Assembly (NCBI GenBank): GCA_020436785.1
Contig: JAGQXC010000487.1
Span: 1-40,403, forward strand
From: Saprospiraceae bacterium
GTDB lineage: Bacteria; Bacteroidota; Bacteroidia; Chitinophagales; Saprospiraceae
Direction: 5' to 3'
Length of the DNA stretch: 40,403 nucleotides
Part shown: positions 24,251 through 32,471 of the stretch, one piece after another
Layout: the number at the start of each line of letters is the position of its first letter
Numbering within the stretch: position 1 is the first letter of the stretch
The notes under the pieces: generated by a model
Told to the model about the DNA's origin: nothing
Database searches by the model: none
Seen by the model: the letters and a program-made list of their open reading frames with translations, nothing else
Program-made: the position numbers and the translations under genes

Positions 24251-25805
24251 CCTGACCATGATGGTCTGGTTGGCTGCCTATTCTTTCGGGCAGGACCTGA
24301 TCATTGAACGAACTACGGTCGTTCGGGTCCAGGGATTATCCATCGAAGAGACGATCCGCCGTTTGGAAAGCCTGTATGGAATGCAATTTGCCTACAGCCC
24401 TGACCGTCTGCCTCTGGAACAAACCGTTCAATGGAGCTTTCAGGAAAAGCCGACATCTAACCAGATGAAGGACTTTTGGTCAAAGTACGGTATCCAGCAG
24501 CAACAGATCGACAACCTGTACATTTTGACGGTCGACCAACAATGGGTGGCAACGCCAAAACAAATGCCTGAACTACAACAAACCATCGAATTTCATCAAC
24601 CTGAACCCAGAGAAACCTATCAAATGACTTCATTGGATAGAAGGCCCTTACCGGTATTTCTGTCTCTGAAAAATCCCAGAATCCAGGCGGAGCCACAGCA
24701 GATGAATGCCGTAAACATCCAGCCTGACAAATACCAGGTTACATTTATGCCAGGTCTTTCCAGTGCAGGTCCCAGGCCACAGACGACCGCCTATCACGTT
24801 TCCTTCAATATGCTGTGGGGTCAAACAGGATTAGTGGATGGATTGGAAGTCGGTGGATTGATCAATGAAGTGACGTGGGATGTGAAAGGATTTCAAATGG
24901 CCGGATTGATCAATCAGGTTGGTGAGACCATGGAAGGAGTTCAAGTGTCGGGAGGAATCAATGTAACCTATGGAGCCGTCTGGGGAGCTCAAATGGCATC
25001 GATCGCCAATGTTACAGGTGAGATGCATGGATTCCAGGTTGCCGGATTGGTCAATATTGCCAATGGCTCGGTGCATGGTGTTCAGTGTGCCGGTGGTGCA
25101 AACATCGCGAATGGGCCATCCAGTGAATACCAGTTGGCAGGGATGTTCAATTTGTCCCGGGGAGCTTCCAGATCCCAGTTCAGCGGGTTGTTTAATCGTT
25201 CAGGCAATGTAGATGGCTGGCAATTGGCCAGTTTTGGAAACCGGGCAGATACCGTTTACGGAAGTCAGGTGGGTTTGATAAACATTGCCGATTCGGTTTC
25301 CGGCGCATCGATTGGGCTTCTGAATTTTGTGACCCATGGACATAATCGCATGTCATTGGGGACTTCAGCCACTTTTCCGGTGGAATTTATTGGAAGTTTG
25401 GGCTCCCGGAAATTGCACAATTTATTCCAGATGGGTTGGCAACAGACCGCTGGAAATGATTTTTGGTCCCTGGGTTATGGCTTGGGTACGTTCCTGCCAT
25501 TGAAATCCTGGGGAGGGATCAATCTGGATGCATTGGCCCATTGGATTATTGCCGGTAATCAGGCTAATGACAACGGCGTATTGTATACGGTTAAAGCCGA
25601 TCTCGAAATCGCTTTGACTCCAAAAGTGGCCCTTTACGGTGGCCCCTCCTGGCGAATCTACGGACATCGGGATCCGGATTTGCCTGCCGAGGGACAGGAA
25701 GAATTTAAGCCCTGGACAGGGAATACCCATACCGTGAACCGTACCGGCTGGAACGTCTATCATTGGACCGGTTGGTCAGCCGGAATACGTTATGGTCTAA
25801 AATGA
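24213..25805 (+). CDS. STN domain plus GxQxAGLxN-repeat secreted protein
   Basis: Secreted protein of 530 residues with a signal peptide (SLTMMVWLAAYSFGQ), an STN-like domain at about 35-108 (VQGLSIEETIRRLESLYG, FAYSPDRLPLE, NLYILTV), a low-complexity linker (about 110-185), eleven ~16-residue repeats (210-373) and a C-terminal part of about 155 residues that looks like membrane-barrel strands (FWSLGYGLGTFLPLK, VALYGGPSWRIYG, WSAGIRYGLK). STN domains normally sit on TonB receptors or secretins; here it is coupled with sigma/FecR and followed by the lipoprotein gene. Best reading: sensor for the anti-sigma factor, possibly with an outer-membrane barrel. ATG 24234 is an alternative start. Confidence 0.8.
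   Translation: MTTKSSWMGRVVSLTMMVWLAAYSFGQDLIIERTTVVRVQGLSIEETIRRLESLYGMQFAYSPDRLPLEQTVQWSFQEKPTSNQMKDFWSKYGIQQQQIDNLYILTVDQQWVATPKQMPELQQTIEFHQPEPRETYQMTSLDRRPLPVFLSLKNPRIQAEPQQMNAVNIQPDKYQVTFMPGLSSAGPRPQTTAYHVSFNMLWGQTGLVDGLEVGGLINEVTWDVKGFQMAGLINQVGETMEGVQVSGGINVTYGAVWGAQMASIANVTGEMHGFQVAGLVNIANGSVHGVQCAGGANIANGPSSEYQLAGMFNLSRGASRSQFSGLFNRSGNVDGWQLASFGNRADTVYGSQVGLINIADSVSGASIGLLNFVTHGHNRMSLGTSATFPVEFIGSLGSRKLHNLFQMGWQQTAGNDFWSLGYGLGTFLPLKSWGGINLDALAHWIIAGNQANDNGVLYTVKADLEIALTPKVALYGGPSWRIYGHRDPDLPAEGQEEFKPWTGNTHTVNRTGWNVYHWTGWSAGIRYGLK
24840..25331 (+). repeat. Eleven ~16-residue protein repeats (GxQxAGLxN type)
   Basis: Tandem units of 14-16 residues within the STN protein: GLEVGGLINEV, GFQMAGLINQV, GVQVSGGINVT, GAQMASIANVT, GFQVAGLVNIA, GVQCAGGANIA, EYQLAGMFNLS, SQFSGLFNRS, GWQLASFGNRA, GSQVGLINIA and GASIGLLNFV. 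The regular alternation of hydrophobic and small residues suggests a beta-solenoid or repeated beta-hairpins. Confidence 0.85.
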
Positions 25806-25845
25806 GTTTGATTCAATGAACTAAACCTTATAAAATGTACAAGCT

Positions 25846-26577
25846 ATGAAAAAGACACTCAACACGGGGCTCTTGTTAATGACCCTGGCATTTAGTTCCT
25901 GCTTTATTGATTTCGGAAATACCGACATTTTTGGCTGCATCACTGCCCAGGGGGATTACATTGAAGAATCATTTAACCTGGAAGACTTTGCCCGCATTCA
26001 ATTGAGTTTGCCGGCAGAGGTAATCCTTGAGCAGGGTGACGACCAATCGGTCGTCGTGGAAGGTTATGAAAGCGTGATTGACCACTTGAATACCAACATC
26101 CGTAATGGCGAATGGGATATCAAACTGGACCGTTGCTCCAGGAATATTAAAGACCTCGTCATCCACATTACCTTACCCCATCTTGATGCGGTCAAAGTGA
26201 GTGGATCCGGAAGCGTTTTCTCCACCAACACCTTCACCGGAAGTGGGATAGATATCGATATCAGCGGTTCCGGAAAAGTAGATATGGCCATTGACGTACT
26301 AAGCCTGGATGGTCGGATTTCCGGTAGTGGGGACCTGATCCTGGAAGGGAATGGTGAAAATGTGGATTATCGTATTTCCGGTAGCGGAAAATACCGGGGT
26401 TTCAACCTGAATTCTAAAAATACAACCATGGATATTTCCGGCTCCGGCGATGCCGAAGTATTGGTCAGTGATCTGCTGGAGGTTCGAATTAGTGGTTCGG
26501 GGGATGTCTTCTACAAAGGCAAACCTCAGCTGGATGTACGGGTTAGTGGTTCCGGCCGGGTTATTGATGCCAATTAA
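25846..26577 (+). CDS. DUF2807 (head-GIN-domain-type) lipoprotein with SGSG repeats
   Basis: Lipoprotein of 243 residues: signal with lipobox LAFSSC (Cys19), then a DUF2807 domain (about 40-243) with FNLEDFARIQLSLPAEVIL and QGDDQSVVVEGYESVIDHL. The second half is a series of seven SGSG motifs at residues 119, 140, 159, 178, 198, 216 and 234, spaced 18-21 residues, which fits a right-handed beta-helix. Function of the family is not known. It starts about 40 bp after the STN gene and ends before a terminator, so it is probably the fourth gene of the sigma/FecR unit. Confidence 0.87.
   Translation: MKKTLNTGLLLMTLAFSSCFIDFGNTDIFGCITAQGDYIEESFNLEDFARIQLSLPAEVILEQGDDQSVVVEGYESVIDHLNTNIRNGEWDIKLDRCSRNIKDLVIHITLPHLDAVKVSGSGSVFSTNTFTGSGIDIDISGSGKVDMAIDVLSLDGRISGSGDLILEGNGENVDYRISGSGKYRGFNLNSKNTTMDISGSGDAEVLVSDLLEVRISGSGDVFYKGKPQLDVRVSGSGRVIDAN
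26200..26556 (+). repeat. Seven SGSG repeats, 18-21 residues apart
   Basis: Each unit has the form (I/V)SGSG(K/D/S/R) at a turn, with hydrophobic alternation between. The codons for SGSG vary (AGT/TCC/AGC, GGA/GGT), so the protein and not the DNA is conserved. Confidence 0.8.
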
Positions 26578-26646
26578 TCCGGTTTTTCAACCTCCGTGGC
26601 TCCAGCCCATATTCCTTAACAACATCTTGTTTATCATCCTATTTAT

Positions 26647-26675
26647 AAGAGGTACGCGCACAGTACCTCTTTTTT
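26647..26675 (+). terminator. Rho-independent terminator after the DUF2807 gene
   Basis: Stem of 9 bp (AAGAGGTAC, 26647-26655; GTACCTCTT, 26663-26671) with a 7-nt loop, followed directly by a T run. It closes the sigma/FecR/STN/DUF2807 unit 70 bp after the last stop. Confidence 0.9.
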
Positions 26676-26825
26676 ATTTTGAAAGAATTCCCAGAATCTA
26701 TGATCAATCTGCAACCTTTGCCCGGGTTAATACGTCTCACCACTGATCCGTATACAAATCACTGGCATTTCCATCGCTAATTCATGCGTTGGTCGATTTA
26801 AATGGATCACGATCCTGATGGAACA

Positions 26826-26833
26826 TACCTTTG
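26826..26833 (+). promoter_or_regulatory. Candidate -7 element for the outer-membrane receptor gene
   Basis: TACCTTTG matches TAnnTTTG exactly and lies 31 bp before the ATG at 26865, downstream of a terminator. A TTTG -33 box is not evident at the usual spacing. Confidence 0.4.
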
Positions 26834-26864
26834 GATCATCATTCAATCAACTAAACCAAACTAA

Positions 26865-29294
26865 ATGAAATCACTAAACCTGACATTCATTTGTCTACTC
26901 CTTTCTACCTTTGTATTTGCCGGCAAGGAGGGCGTAATTCAAGGAAAGATTCTGGATCCCCAAGGAGCCGGCGTTCCATTCGCCAATGTACTGTTGCTTG
27001 CCGCGCAGGACAGTCAATTGGTCAAAGGAGAAGTATCTGATGAGGTCGGAAGCTACACGATACCCTCCATCCATGCCGGTGAATATTACATTCAGGTAAG
27101 TTACATCGGCTTTGAGACCTACAATTCGCAAACCTTTGCTCTGAGCGAAGGACAGGAAATTACATTCCCAACCATCAATTTGGCCGAAGCAGCCAATGAA
27201 TTAACGGAAGTGGTGGTTAAAGCCACCAAACCATTGATTGAGGTAAAACCGGACAAGATGGTTTTTAACATTGAGGGCTCGATCAATGCCCAGGGGAACG
27301 ATGCCATGGAACTATTAAGAAAATCCCCAGGTGTCGTTGTTGACAACAACGATAATATTCTCCTGCAGGGGAAGTCCGGGGTCAAGGTTTACATTGACGG
27401 CAAACCTTCTCCGCTAAGTTCCGATGACCTGGCTGCCATGCTTAAGACCATGCAGTCAACCGAAATTGAAGCCATCGAGATTATTACCAACCCTTCTTCG
27501 AAATACGATGCCGAAGGAAATGCCGGAATCATCAATATCAAACTCAAGAAGGATAAGAATATGGGAGCGAATGCCAACGTAGACCTGGGATATTCGATCG
27601 GCCAGTTTGCCAATTACAATGGTAAAGTCAGCGCTAATTTGCGCCAGAAAGACTTCAATTTATATGGTAGTTATGGATATTTTGAAGGGAAGCATTACAA
27701 TTACATGAACCTTTACCGCGAACAGGTCGGAGGAGTCTTTGATCAACGTTCCAATCACCAGGGTACCAATACCAACCATAGTTTCCGGCTGGGAGGAGAT
27801 TATTTTCTCAATAAAAAGAATACGATAGGATTCCTGGTCAATGGTAATTTGTCGGATTACCAGTTTAATGCCGATAGCCGGATGGCGATTTCACGCATTG
27901 GCAGCGGGACCATTGACAGCTTCCTGATTGCGAATAGTACCAACATCGGAGGAAGGCATAATGTCAACGCGAACCTGAATTACCGTTTCGATGGAGGTAA
28001 TGGAAATACCCTGAACATTGACGCCGATTATGGGATGTACAATAACGATGGCAATGAACTGCAACCCAACTATTATTACGCCGGTGATGAGTCTTCCGTT
28101 CTGACACAGCGTACTTACCGGAATGTTACACCGACGACCATTGATATTTATACATTCAAGGTTGATTACGAGAAACCAATGTTGGGAGGCCAGTTCGGAG
28201 CCGGAATTAAAATGGCATTGGTAAAGACCGACAACACTTTTGATGTCTACAATGTCTACAACGGTGAAGATGAAATTCTCGATAAGAACCGTAGCAATAA
28301 ATTCTTTTATTCGGAAAATGTCAACGCTTTGTATGCCAACTACAGCAAGAAATGGAATAAATGGAATGCCCAGGTTGGATTGCGCGCTGAACAGACCAAC
28401 TCCGAAGGCGACCTACAGGCTTATAAGGAAGTCGATGATCAAAATGTGAAACGCCACTATATTGATCTGTTTCCATCGGGAGGCCTGACGTATCAGCTCA
28501 ATGACATCAATAGCTTGCAATTGACGTACAGCCGGCGCATACAGCGCCCGAATTACCAGGATCTGAATCCGTTTTTGGGTTATCTCGATGAGTTAACCTA
28601 TGAGAAAGGAAACCCATTCCTGAAACCCCAGTATGCACACAATGTCCAGCTGACACACACCTATAAATACCGGTTTAATACCTCTTTATCCTACAGTTAT
28701 ACATCAGATCTGATCACGCGTATCACAGATACTGCCGGGGTGGCTGCCAGCTTCATCACCTGGTTAAACCTTGCTGAACAGCACAATGTGAGTCTTACAT
28801 TCAGCGCACCATTCCAGATTACCAAATGGTGGAGTTCATTCAGTAACCTCAGTGGTTATTATACTAAAAACATCGCCGATTACGGAGATGGTAAGTTGGT
28901 TAACCTGGCTGCCACAACCTTCAATATCTACGCTCAGGAAACCTTTACATTACCATACGATTTTAGGTTGGAAGTCTCCGGCTGGTATAATTCGCCATCC
29001 TTGTGGGGCGGGACTTTCCGTATGGATGGAATGGGTTCATTGGATATCGGTATCCAGAAGAAATTGCTTAACAACCGGGCTAATCTGAAAGTTAGCGTGA
29101 GCGATGTCCTCAAGACCAATAAATGGCATGGAGTCAGTCAATTTGGTGCCCTGTATATGAACATTAACGGAGGTTGGGATAGCCGCCGTTTAAAAGTGAA
29201 CTTCTCCTATCAACTAGGGAACAACCAGGTTAAATCACGCAACCGGCGGACTGGCCTGGAAGATGAACAACAGCGTATCGGAGGAGAAAACTAA
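26865..29294 (+). CDS. TonB-dependent-receptor-type outer membrane protein
   Basis: Outer membrane protein of 809 residues: signal peptide (1-19), carboxypeptidase-regulatory-like domain (about 24-105; VIQGKILDPQGAGVPFANVLL, GSYTIPSIHAGEYYIQVSYIGFE), plug-like domain (about 115-230; ANELTEVVVKA, LLRKSPGVVVDNND, VKVYIDGKPSPLS, EAIEIITNPSSKYDAEGNAGIINI), then a long beta-barrel of the Bacteroidota outer-membrane-barrel family, ending in RRTGLEDEQQRIGGEN. No STN domain and no SusD-like partner follow. The substrate is unknown. It has its own candidate promoter and a strong terminator downstream. Confidence 0.9.
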   Translation: MKSLNLTFICLLLSTFVFAGKEGVIQGKILDPQGAGVPFANVLLLAAQDSQLVKGEVSDEVGSYTIPSIHAGEYYIQVSYIGFETYNSQTFALSEGQEITFPTINLAEAANELTEVVVKATKPLIEVKPDKMVFNIEGSINAQGNDAMELLRKSPGVVVDNNDNILLQGKSGVKVYIDGKPSPLSSDDLAAMLKTMQSTEIEAIEIITNPSSKYDAEGNAGIINIKLKKDKNMGANANVDLGYSIGQFANYNGKVSANLRQKDFNLYGSYGYFEGKHYNYMNLYREQVGGVFDQRSNHQGTNTNHSFRLGGDYFLNKKNTIGFLVNGNLSDYQFNADSRMAISRIGSGTIDSFLIANSTNIGGRHNVNANLNYRFDGGNGNTLNIDADYGMYNNDGNELQPNYYYAGDESSVLTQRTYRNVTPTTIDIYTFKVDYEKPMLGGQFGAGIKMALVKTDNTFDVYNVYNGEDEILDKNRSNKFFYSENVNALYANYSKKWNKWNAQVGLRAEQTNSEGDLQAYKEVDDQNVKRHYIDLFPSGGLTYQLNDINSLQLTYSRRIQRPNYQDLNPFLGYLDELTYEKGNPFLKPQYAHNVQLTHTYKYRFNTSLSYSYTSDLITRITDTAGVAASFITWLNLAEQHNVSLTFSAPFQITKWWSSFSNLSGYYTKNIADYGDGKLVNLAATTFNIYAQETFTLPYDFRLEVSGWYNSPSLWGGTFRMDGMGSLDIGIQKKLLNNRANLKVSVSDVLKTNKWHGVSQFGALYMNINGGWDSRRLKVNFSYQLGNNQVKSRNRRTGLEDEQQRIGGEN

Positions 29295-29326
29295 TCCCTG
29301 ATCTTCCTTCCCATAAAACAAATTGG

Positions 29327-29360
29327 AGGCGTCTTTTCCTTAGAAAGGACGCCTTTTTTA
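29327..29360. terminator. Rho-independent terminator shared by convergent genes
   Basis: Stem AGGCGTCTTTTC (29327-29338) pairs with GAAAGGACGCCT (29343-29354) with one G-U pair and a 4-nt loop, followed by six T. Its T run overlaps the stop codon of the convergent sigma gene (29358-29360). Confidence 0.88.
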
Positions 29361-30602
29361 ATCTTCAACCAAATGCTTTAATAATGAATGGCGCCTTTCC
29401 TGAAGCAAACGGCGTTCCGGGTCGGTGCCTGATAGAAGGATTGCCTGGTCCAAAAGCTGCAGGGAACGTTCTGGTTGGTCATCGGCATAGAGTGATGCAA
29501 GTAAACTGCAGTAATAGGGATTGTTGGTCAATCCGAGTTTCTCTGCTTCCATTCGCCCGGTAGCGTTTCCATAAACTTTCGCCACCGCATAAGTTCGGTT
29601 TAGGGCGGCAATGGGAGAGTAATGCAATGTTAACAGATGGTTGTAAAGTTGAAGGATGTTCTCCCATTTAAGCTGCGTATCTTCTTTCTGAGTATGCCAA
29701 TAGGCAATGCTTGCTTCCAGATGATACCGGGTTAGCCGATCTCCTTGCGCAGCCTGGTTTAGGAAATACATGCCCTGGGTGATCAATTCCTGATTCCAGA
29801 GCGATTCGTTCTGTAGGTGATAAAGGATAAAGTGTCCGTTCTGATCTTTGCGTGCCGGAAATCTTGACGCATGAAAACACATGAGCGCAAGCAATGCATT
29901 GGTTTCCGGAAGATTGGTTTCCGGATTTGTAATCAATAGATAACACAACCGGATCGCCTCCATAGCAAGATCTTCACGCATGATGCAGTCTTCACTCTCC
30001 GAATAATACCCTTCGTTGAAAAGGAGGTATAAGGTCGTCAATACCGAACCCATCCTGGCTCTGCGTTCATGCTGGCCAGGATATTCCAATTGTCCGGCTG
30101 ACGAACGCAAATTCTGTTTAGCGCGAAAAAGCCGCTTATTGACGGCCTCCCGGCTTGCCAGCAGCGCATTGGCGATTTCGTCAATTCCAAAACCACAAAG
30201 AATGCGCAAGGCCAGGCTGACCTGATCAAGCGTCCCAATGGATGGATGGCAGATGGCAAAAAGCATCCTTAATTGGCTGTCCTGGATATAGTCATCCGAA
30301 AGATTAATCTCCTCGGGAAGTTGGCATTGCTCCCGGATATTCAGGGAATGAAGAATGTGCCGTTGGTTCTGTTGTCGTTTAAGCCAATTCAGTGCCTGAT
30401 TTTTTGCTACCGCATAAAGCCACGCACGTGGATTTTCAGGTACACCCTGATGGGGCCAGTGTTCCAACGCTTTCGTAAAGGTTTCCATACTCAAATCTTC
30501 GGCAATGTCCAGGTGATCCATACCCAGGTAACGGGTTAAAACCACGGTGATTTTACCGAATTCGGTTCGAAACAGATGGGGTATCAGGATGCCGTTTTCC
30601 AT
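29358..30602 (-). CDS. ECF42-type RNA polymerase sigma factor with C-terminal extension
   Basis: Sigma factor of 414 residues, about twice the length of a simple ECF factor. Region 2 is at about 8-80 (LDIAEDLSMETFTKALEHW, ENPRAWLYAVAKNQALNWLKR), region 4 at about 110-170 (DQVSLALRILCGFGIDEIANALLASREAVNKRLFRAKQNLR), then the DUF6596-like part (LTTLYLLFNEGYYSE) and a helical TPR-like tail (about 280-410). This layout, and the YciI/DGPF gene just upstream, are the marks of the ECF42 group, in which the extension replaces an anti-sigma factor. The signal it answers is unknown. Confidence 0.93.
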   Translation of the reverse strand: MENGILIPHLFRTEFGKITVVLTRYLGMDHLDIAEDLSMETFTKALEHWPHQGVPENPRAWLYAVAKNQALNWLKRQQNQRHILHSLNIREQCQLPEEINLSDDYIQDSQLRMLFAICHPSIGTLDQVSLALRILCGFGIDEIANALLASREAVNKRLFRAKQNLRSSAGQLEYPGQHERRARMGSVLTTLYLLFNEGYYSESEDCIMREDLAMEAIRLCYLLITNPETNLPETNALLALMCFHASRFPARKDQNGHFILYHLQNESLWNQELITQGMYFLNQAAQGDRLTRYHLEASIAYWHTQKEDTQLKWENILQLYNHLLTLHYSPIAALNRTYAVAKVYGNATGRMEAEKLGLTNNPYYCSLLASLYADDQPERSLQLLDQAILLSGTDPERRLLQERRHSLLKHLVED

Positions 30603-30609
30603 AAATTAA

Positions 30610-30641
30610 CCGGCTTTCAGGCCTCACAGCTAGAAAGCCGG
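30610..30641 (-). promoter_or_regulatory. Hairpin in the spacer between yciI-like and ECF42 sigma genes
   Basis: Perfect 9-bp inverted repeat (CCGGCTTTC, 30610-30618; GAAAGCCGG, 30633-30641) with a 14-nt loop, 7 nt before the sigma start codon. The upstream arm also forms a 12-nt palindrome (30634-30645). There is no T run after the stem on the - strand, so an attenuating or start-masking role is possible, rather than a plain terminator. Confidence 0.5.
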
Positions 30642-30653
30642 CTTTGCATTTTT

Positions 30654-30998
30654 TTAGTGTCGTTTTGCAATTTTACGCACCTCTACACTGTTCCCTTCGC
30701 CCTGGAGCACCGGACAGCCTTTCGCAAACGCTACGGCTTCTTCCATGGAGTCTGCCTGTACGATGATGTACCCGCCAATGGTTTCTTTGATGTCACCAAA
30801 GGGACCGTTGGTTATTTGATTTTTAGGCCATACCACACAGGCGTCATCGTGGGGTAGACCGTTGCTGCTGACAAATTTGTTTTGTGCGGCAATGCTGCCA
30901 ATCCAATCCATGGTTTGTTTCATCCAGATTTGCATTTGTTCGGGAGATGCAATTTTGCTCCCGTCTTCATGCCGGAATATCAACATGTATTCATCCAT
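30654..30998 (-). CDS. YciI/DGPF-domain protein (ECF42 partner)
   Basis: Protein of 114 residues with the YCII-related fold: DEYMLIFRHEDGSK at the start, then NGPFGDIKETIGGYIIVQADSMEEAVAFAKGCPVL, where NGPF stands in place of the DGPF motif. Such proteins are regularly next to ECF42 sigma genes; their activity is not established. ATG 30998 is chosen over a TTG six bases upstream. The sigma gene follows after a 51-bp spacer with a hairpin, so both may be transcribed together. Confidence 0.9.
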   Translation of the reverse strand: MDEYMLIFRHEDGSKIASPEQMQIWMKQTMDWIGSIAAQNKFVSSNGLPHDDACVVWPKNQITNGPFGDIKETIGGYIIVQADSMEEAVAFAKGCPVLQGEGNSVEVRKIAKRH

Positions 30999-31040
30999 TA
31001 TCAAAAAATTTTGACCGGAAAATCCATCCCGGAAATTCTA

Positions 31041-31048
31041 CAAATTTA
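31041..31048 (-). promoter_or_regulatory. Candidate -7 element for the YciI/ECF42 unit
   Basis: On the - strand the sequence is TAAATTTG, a perfect TAnnTTTG, 42 bp before the ATG at 30998. TTTC, a near match to the -33 TTTG, lies 21 bp upstream. Confidence 0.45.
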
Positions 31049-31121
31049 ATATCGGTTATAAGACAATCGGAAACACAGAAATAGGACATGAATTTGGATA
31101 ATTATTCAGGTTTTCCCGGAA

Positions 31122-32459
31122 TTAGCGCCAATTCCTGGCTTTCACTTCCAGGTATCTGTTAATTAGTTTAATGGTGAGTTCTTCCGGTTTGGTGTAGAGG
31201 GTCTGGATGCCGTGCAAATTCATTCGGGAGATCATTTGTCTTTTTTCGGACAGGATCTTTTCAGCCATCGTATGTTGGTAGATTTCGCGTACTTGTCCCG
31301 GTTTATTATGGACATACGATTCCAATTCATTATTCTCAAAAAAGATGGCAACCATCAAGTGCCTTTTATTGATCAGACGAAGGATGGGTAATACCCGTTC
31401 GAAGGCAGGCATGCTTTCAAAATTAGAAAAGAGGAATAATACCGACCGCACCTTGAGATAACGTCGTAAGTTGGCGTAGAGCAACTGATAATCCGACTCA
31501 CCGGTACTCAGTTGAAGATCAAAGAGTCGCTCCACCAATTGGTTTTTCTGCGAGGCATTGGAGGTCGCCTTCAAAAATACGTCGGTGCGTTCAGCGAAAG
31601 ATAACAGGCCGATCTGATCATATTTGGCCAGGGCCATGTTTCCCAGTACCAATCCTGCATTGATTGAATGATCAAGCAATGTCAACCCGTGGAAAGGCAA
31701 TTGCATGGACCGGTTCCGGTCGATCAAAAGATAGATCGGTTGGGCACGTTCATCCTCGTAATGATTGACTTGCAATGCTTGCCCCCGGCTGGATGCTTTC
31801 CAATTGATGCGTTGATAATCATCACCAGGCACGTAATGTCTGACGTGATCAAATTCCTGGCTTTGTCCTACCCGGCGCACATGTTTGATGCCGTAATTGG
31901 CCGCCAGGGGAGTCGCCAGGATCGTTGCAACTTCCTTTACCAGTTTAACGGAAGGATAGACCGCAACCGAATGTTGTTCGCCAGTGACCACTCGCCGGTG
32001 TGCCAACTTCAGAGGAGATTGAATCATCAGGATCGTTTGACCAAACCGGTAGAGGCCCCGTTTTTCGGGAGTAAATGAATAACTCCAGGACTTTTGTTCA
32101 AAGGGTGCCAGAAACATATCATGACGCAGATCCCTCCGCTGGGTTTCTTCCGGTAGTTCATCCAGAATGGTTACTTGTAACGGCAGATTCAGATAGCTGG
32201 TCAGGGTAATCTGTACCTCTTCCGGGTGCCCCAGAGACAGGGGAGAGCTCATCTGGCGAGTGCTTGTAATCGGATGATGGTCACGAAATAGTAGCCAGAT
32301 GTCTCCAATGGTTATCAACAGGAGGACGACCAATGCCCAGGGGACAATGGTTACCAAGGGTGCAATAAAATATGCCAGTATAAAAAAGACAATAATTGCC
32401 GCCCAGATCTGAAAAAACCTGGCTGTGAGGTAAATGTTTCGCATCAAATCCCGGATCAT
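31122..32459 (-). CDS. DUF58 domain protein
   Basis: Membrane protein of 445 residues with two N-terminal helices (about 16-36 and 40-58), a beta-rich middle and the DUF58 signature HYVPGDDYQRINWKASSR (208-225). A vWA-like fold follows: IYLLIDRNRSM (Asp247, Ser251) at the place of the metal-site motif, and later VLFLFSNFES. DUF58 proteins nearly always accompany MoxR ATPases and are thought to be their clients or partners. It is 12 bp from the moxR stop and is the last gene of the cluster. Confidence 0.93.
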   Translation of the reverse strand: MIRDLMRNIYLTARFFQIWAAIIVFFILAYFIAPLVTIVPWALVVLLLITIGDIWLLFRDHHPITSTRQMSSPLSLGHPEEVQITLTSYLNLPLQVTILDELPEETQRRDLRHDMFLAPFEQKSWSYSFTPEKRGLYRFGQTILMIQSPLKLAHRRVVTGEQHSVAVYPSVKLVKEVATILATPLAANYGIKHVRRVGQSQEFDHVRHYVPGDDYQRINWKASSRGQALQVNHYEDERAQPIYLLIDRNRSMQLPFHGLTLLDHSINAGLVLGNMALAKYDQIGLLSFAERTDVFLKATSNASQKNQLVERLFDLQLSTGESDYQLLYANLRRYLKVRSVLFLFSNFESMPAFERVLPILRLINKRHLMVAIFFENNELESYVHNKPGQVREIYQHTMAEKILSEKRQMISRMNLHGIQTLYTKPEELTIKLINRYLEVKARNWR

Positions 32460-32471
32460 ACCATTATGTTT

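Noticed and set aside
24831-25076. Antisense frame with apparent internal repeats (IDQSGHL-like)
   Set aside because: The repeats are the reverse reading of the GxQxAGLxN units in the STN protein.
26200-26556. Possible CRISPR-like or DNA-level repeat array
   Set aside because: The periodicity is in the protein (SGSG); codons differ from unit to unit and there are no conserved direct repeats with spacers.
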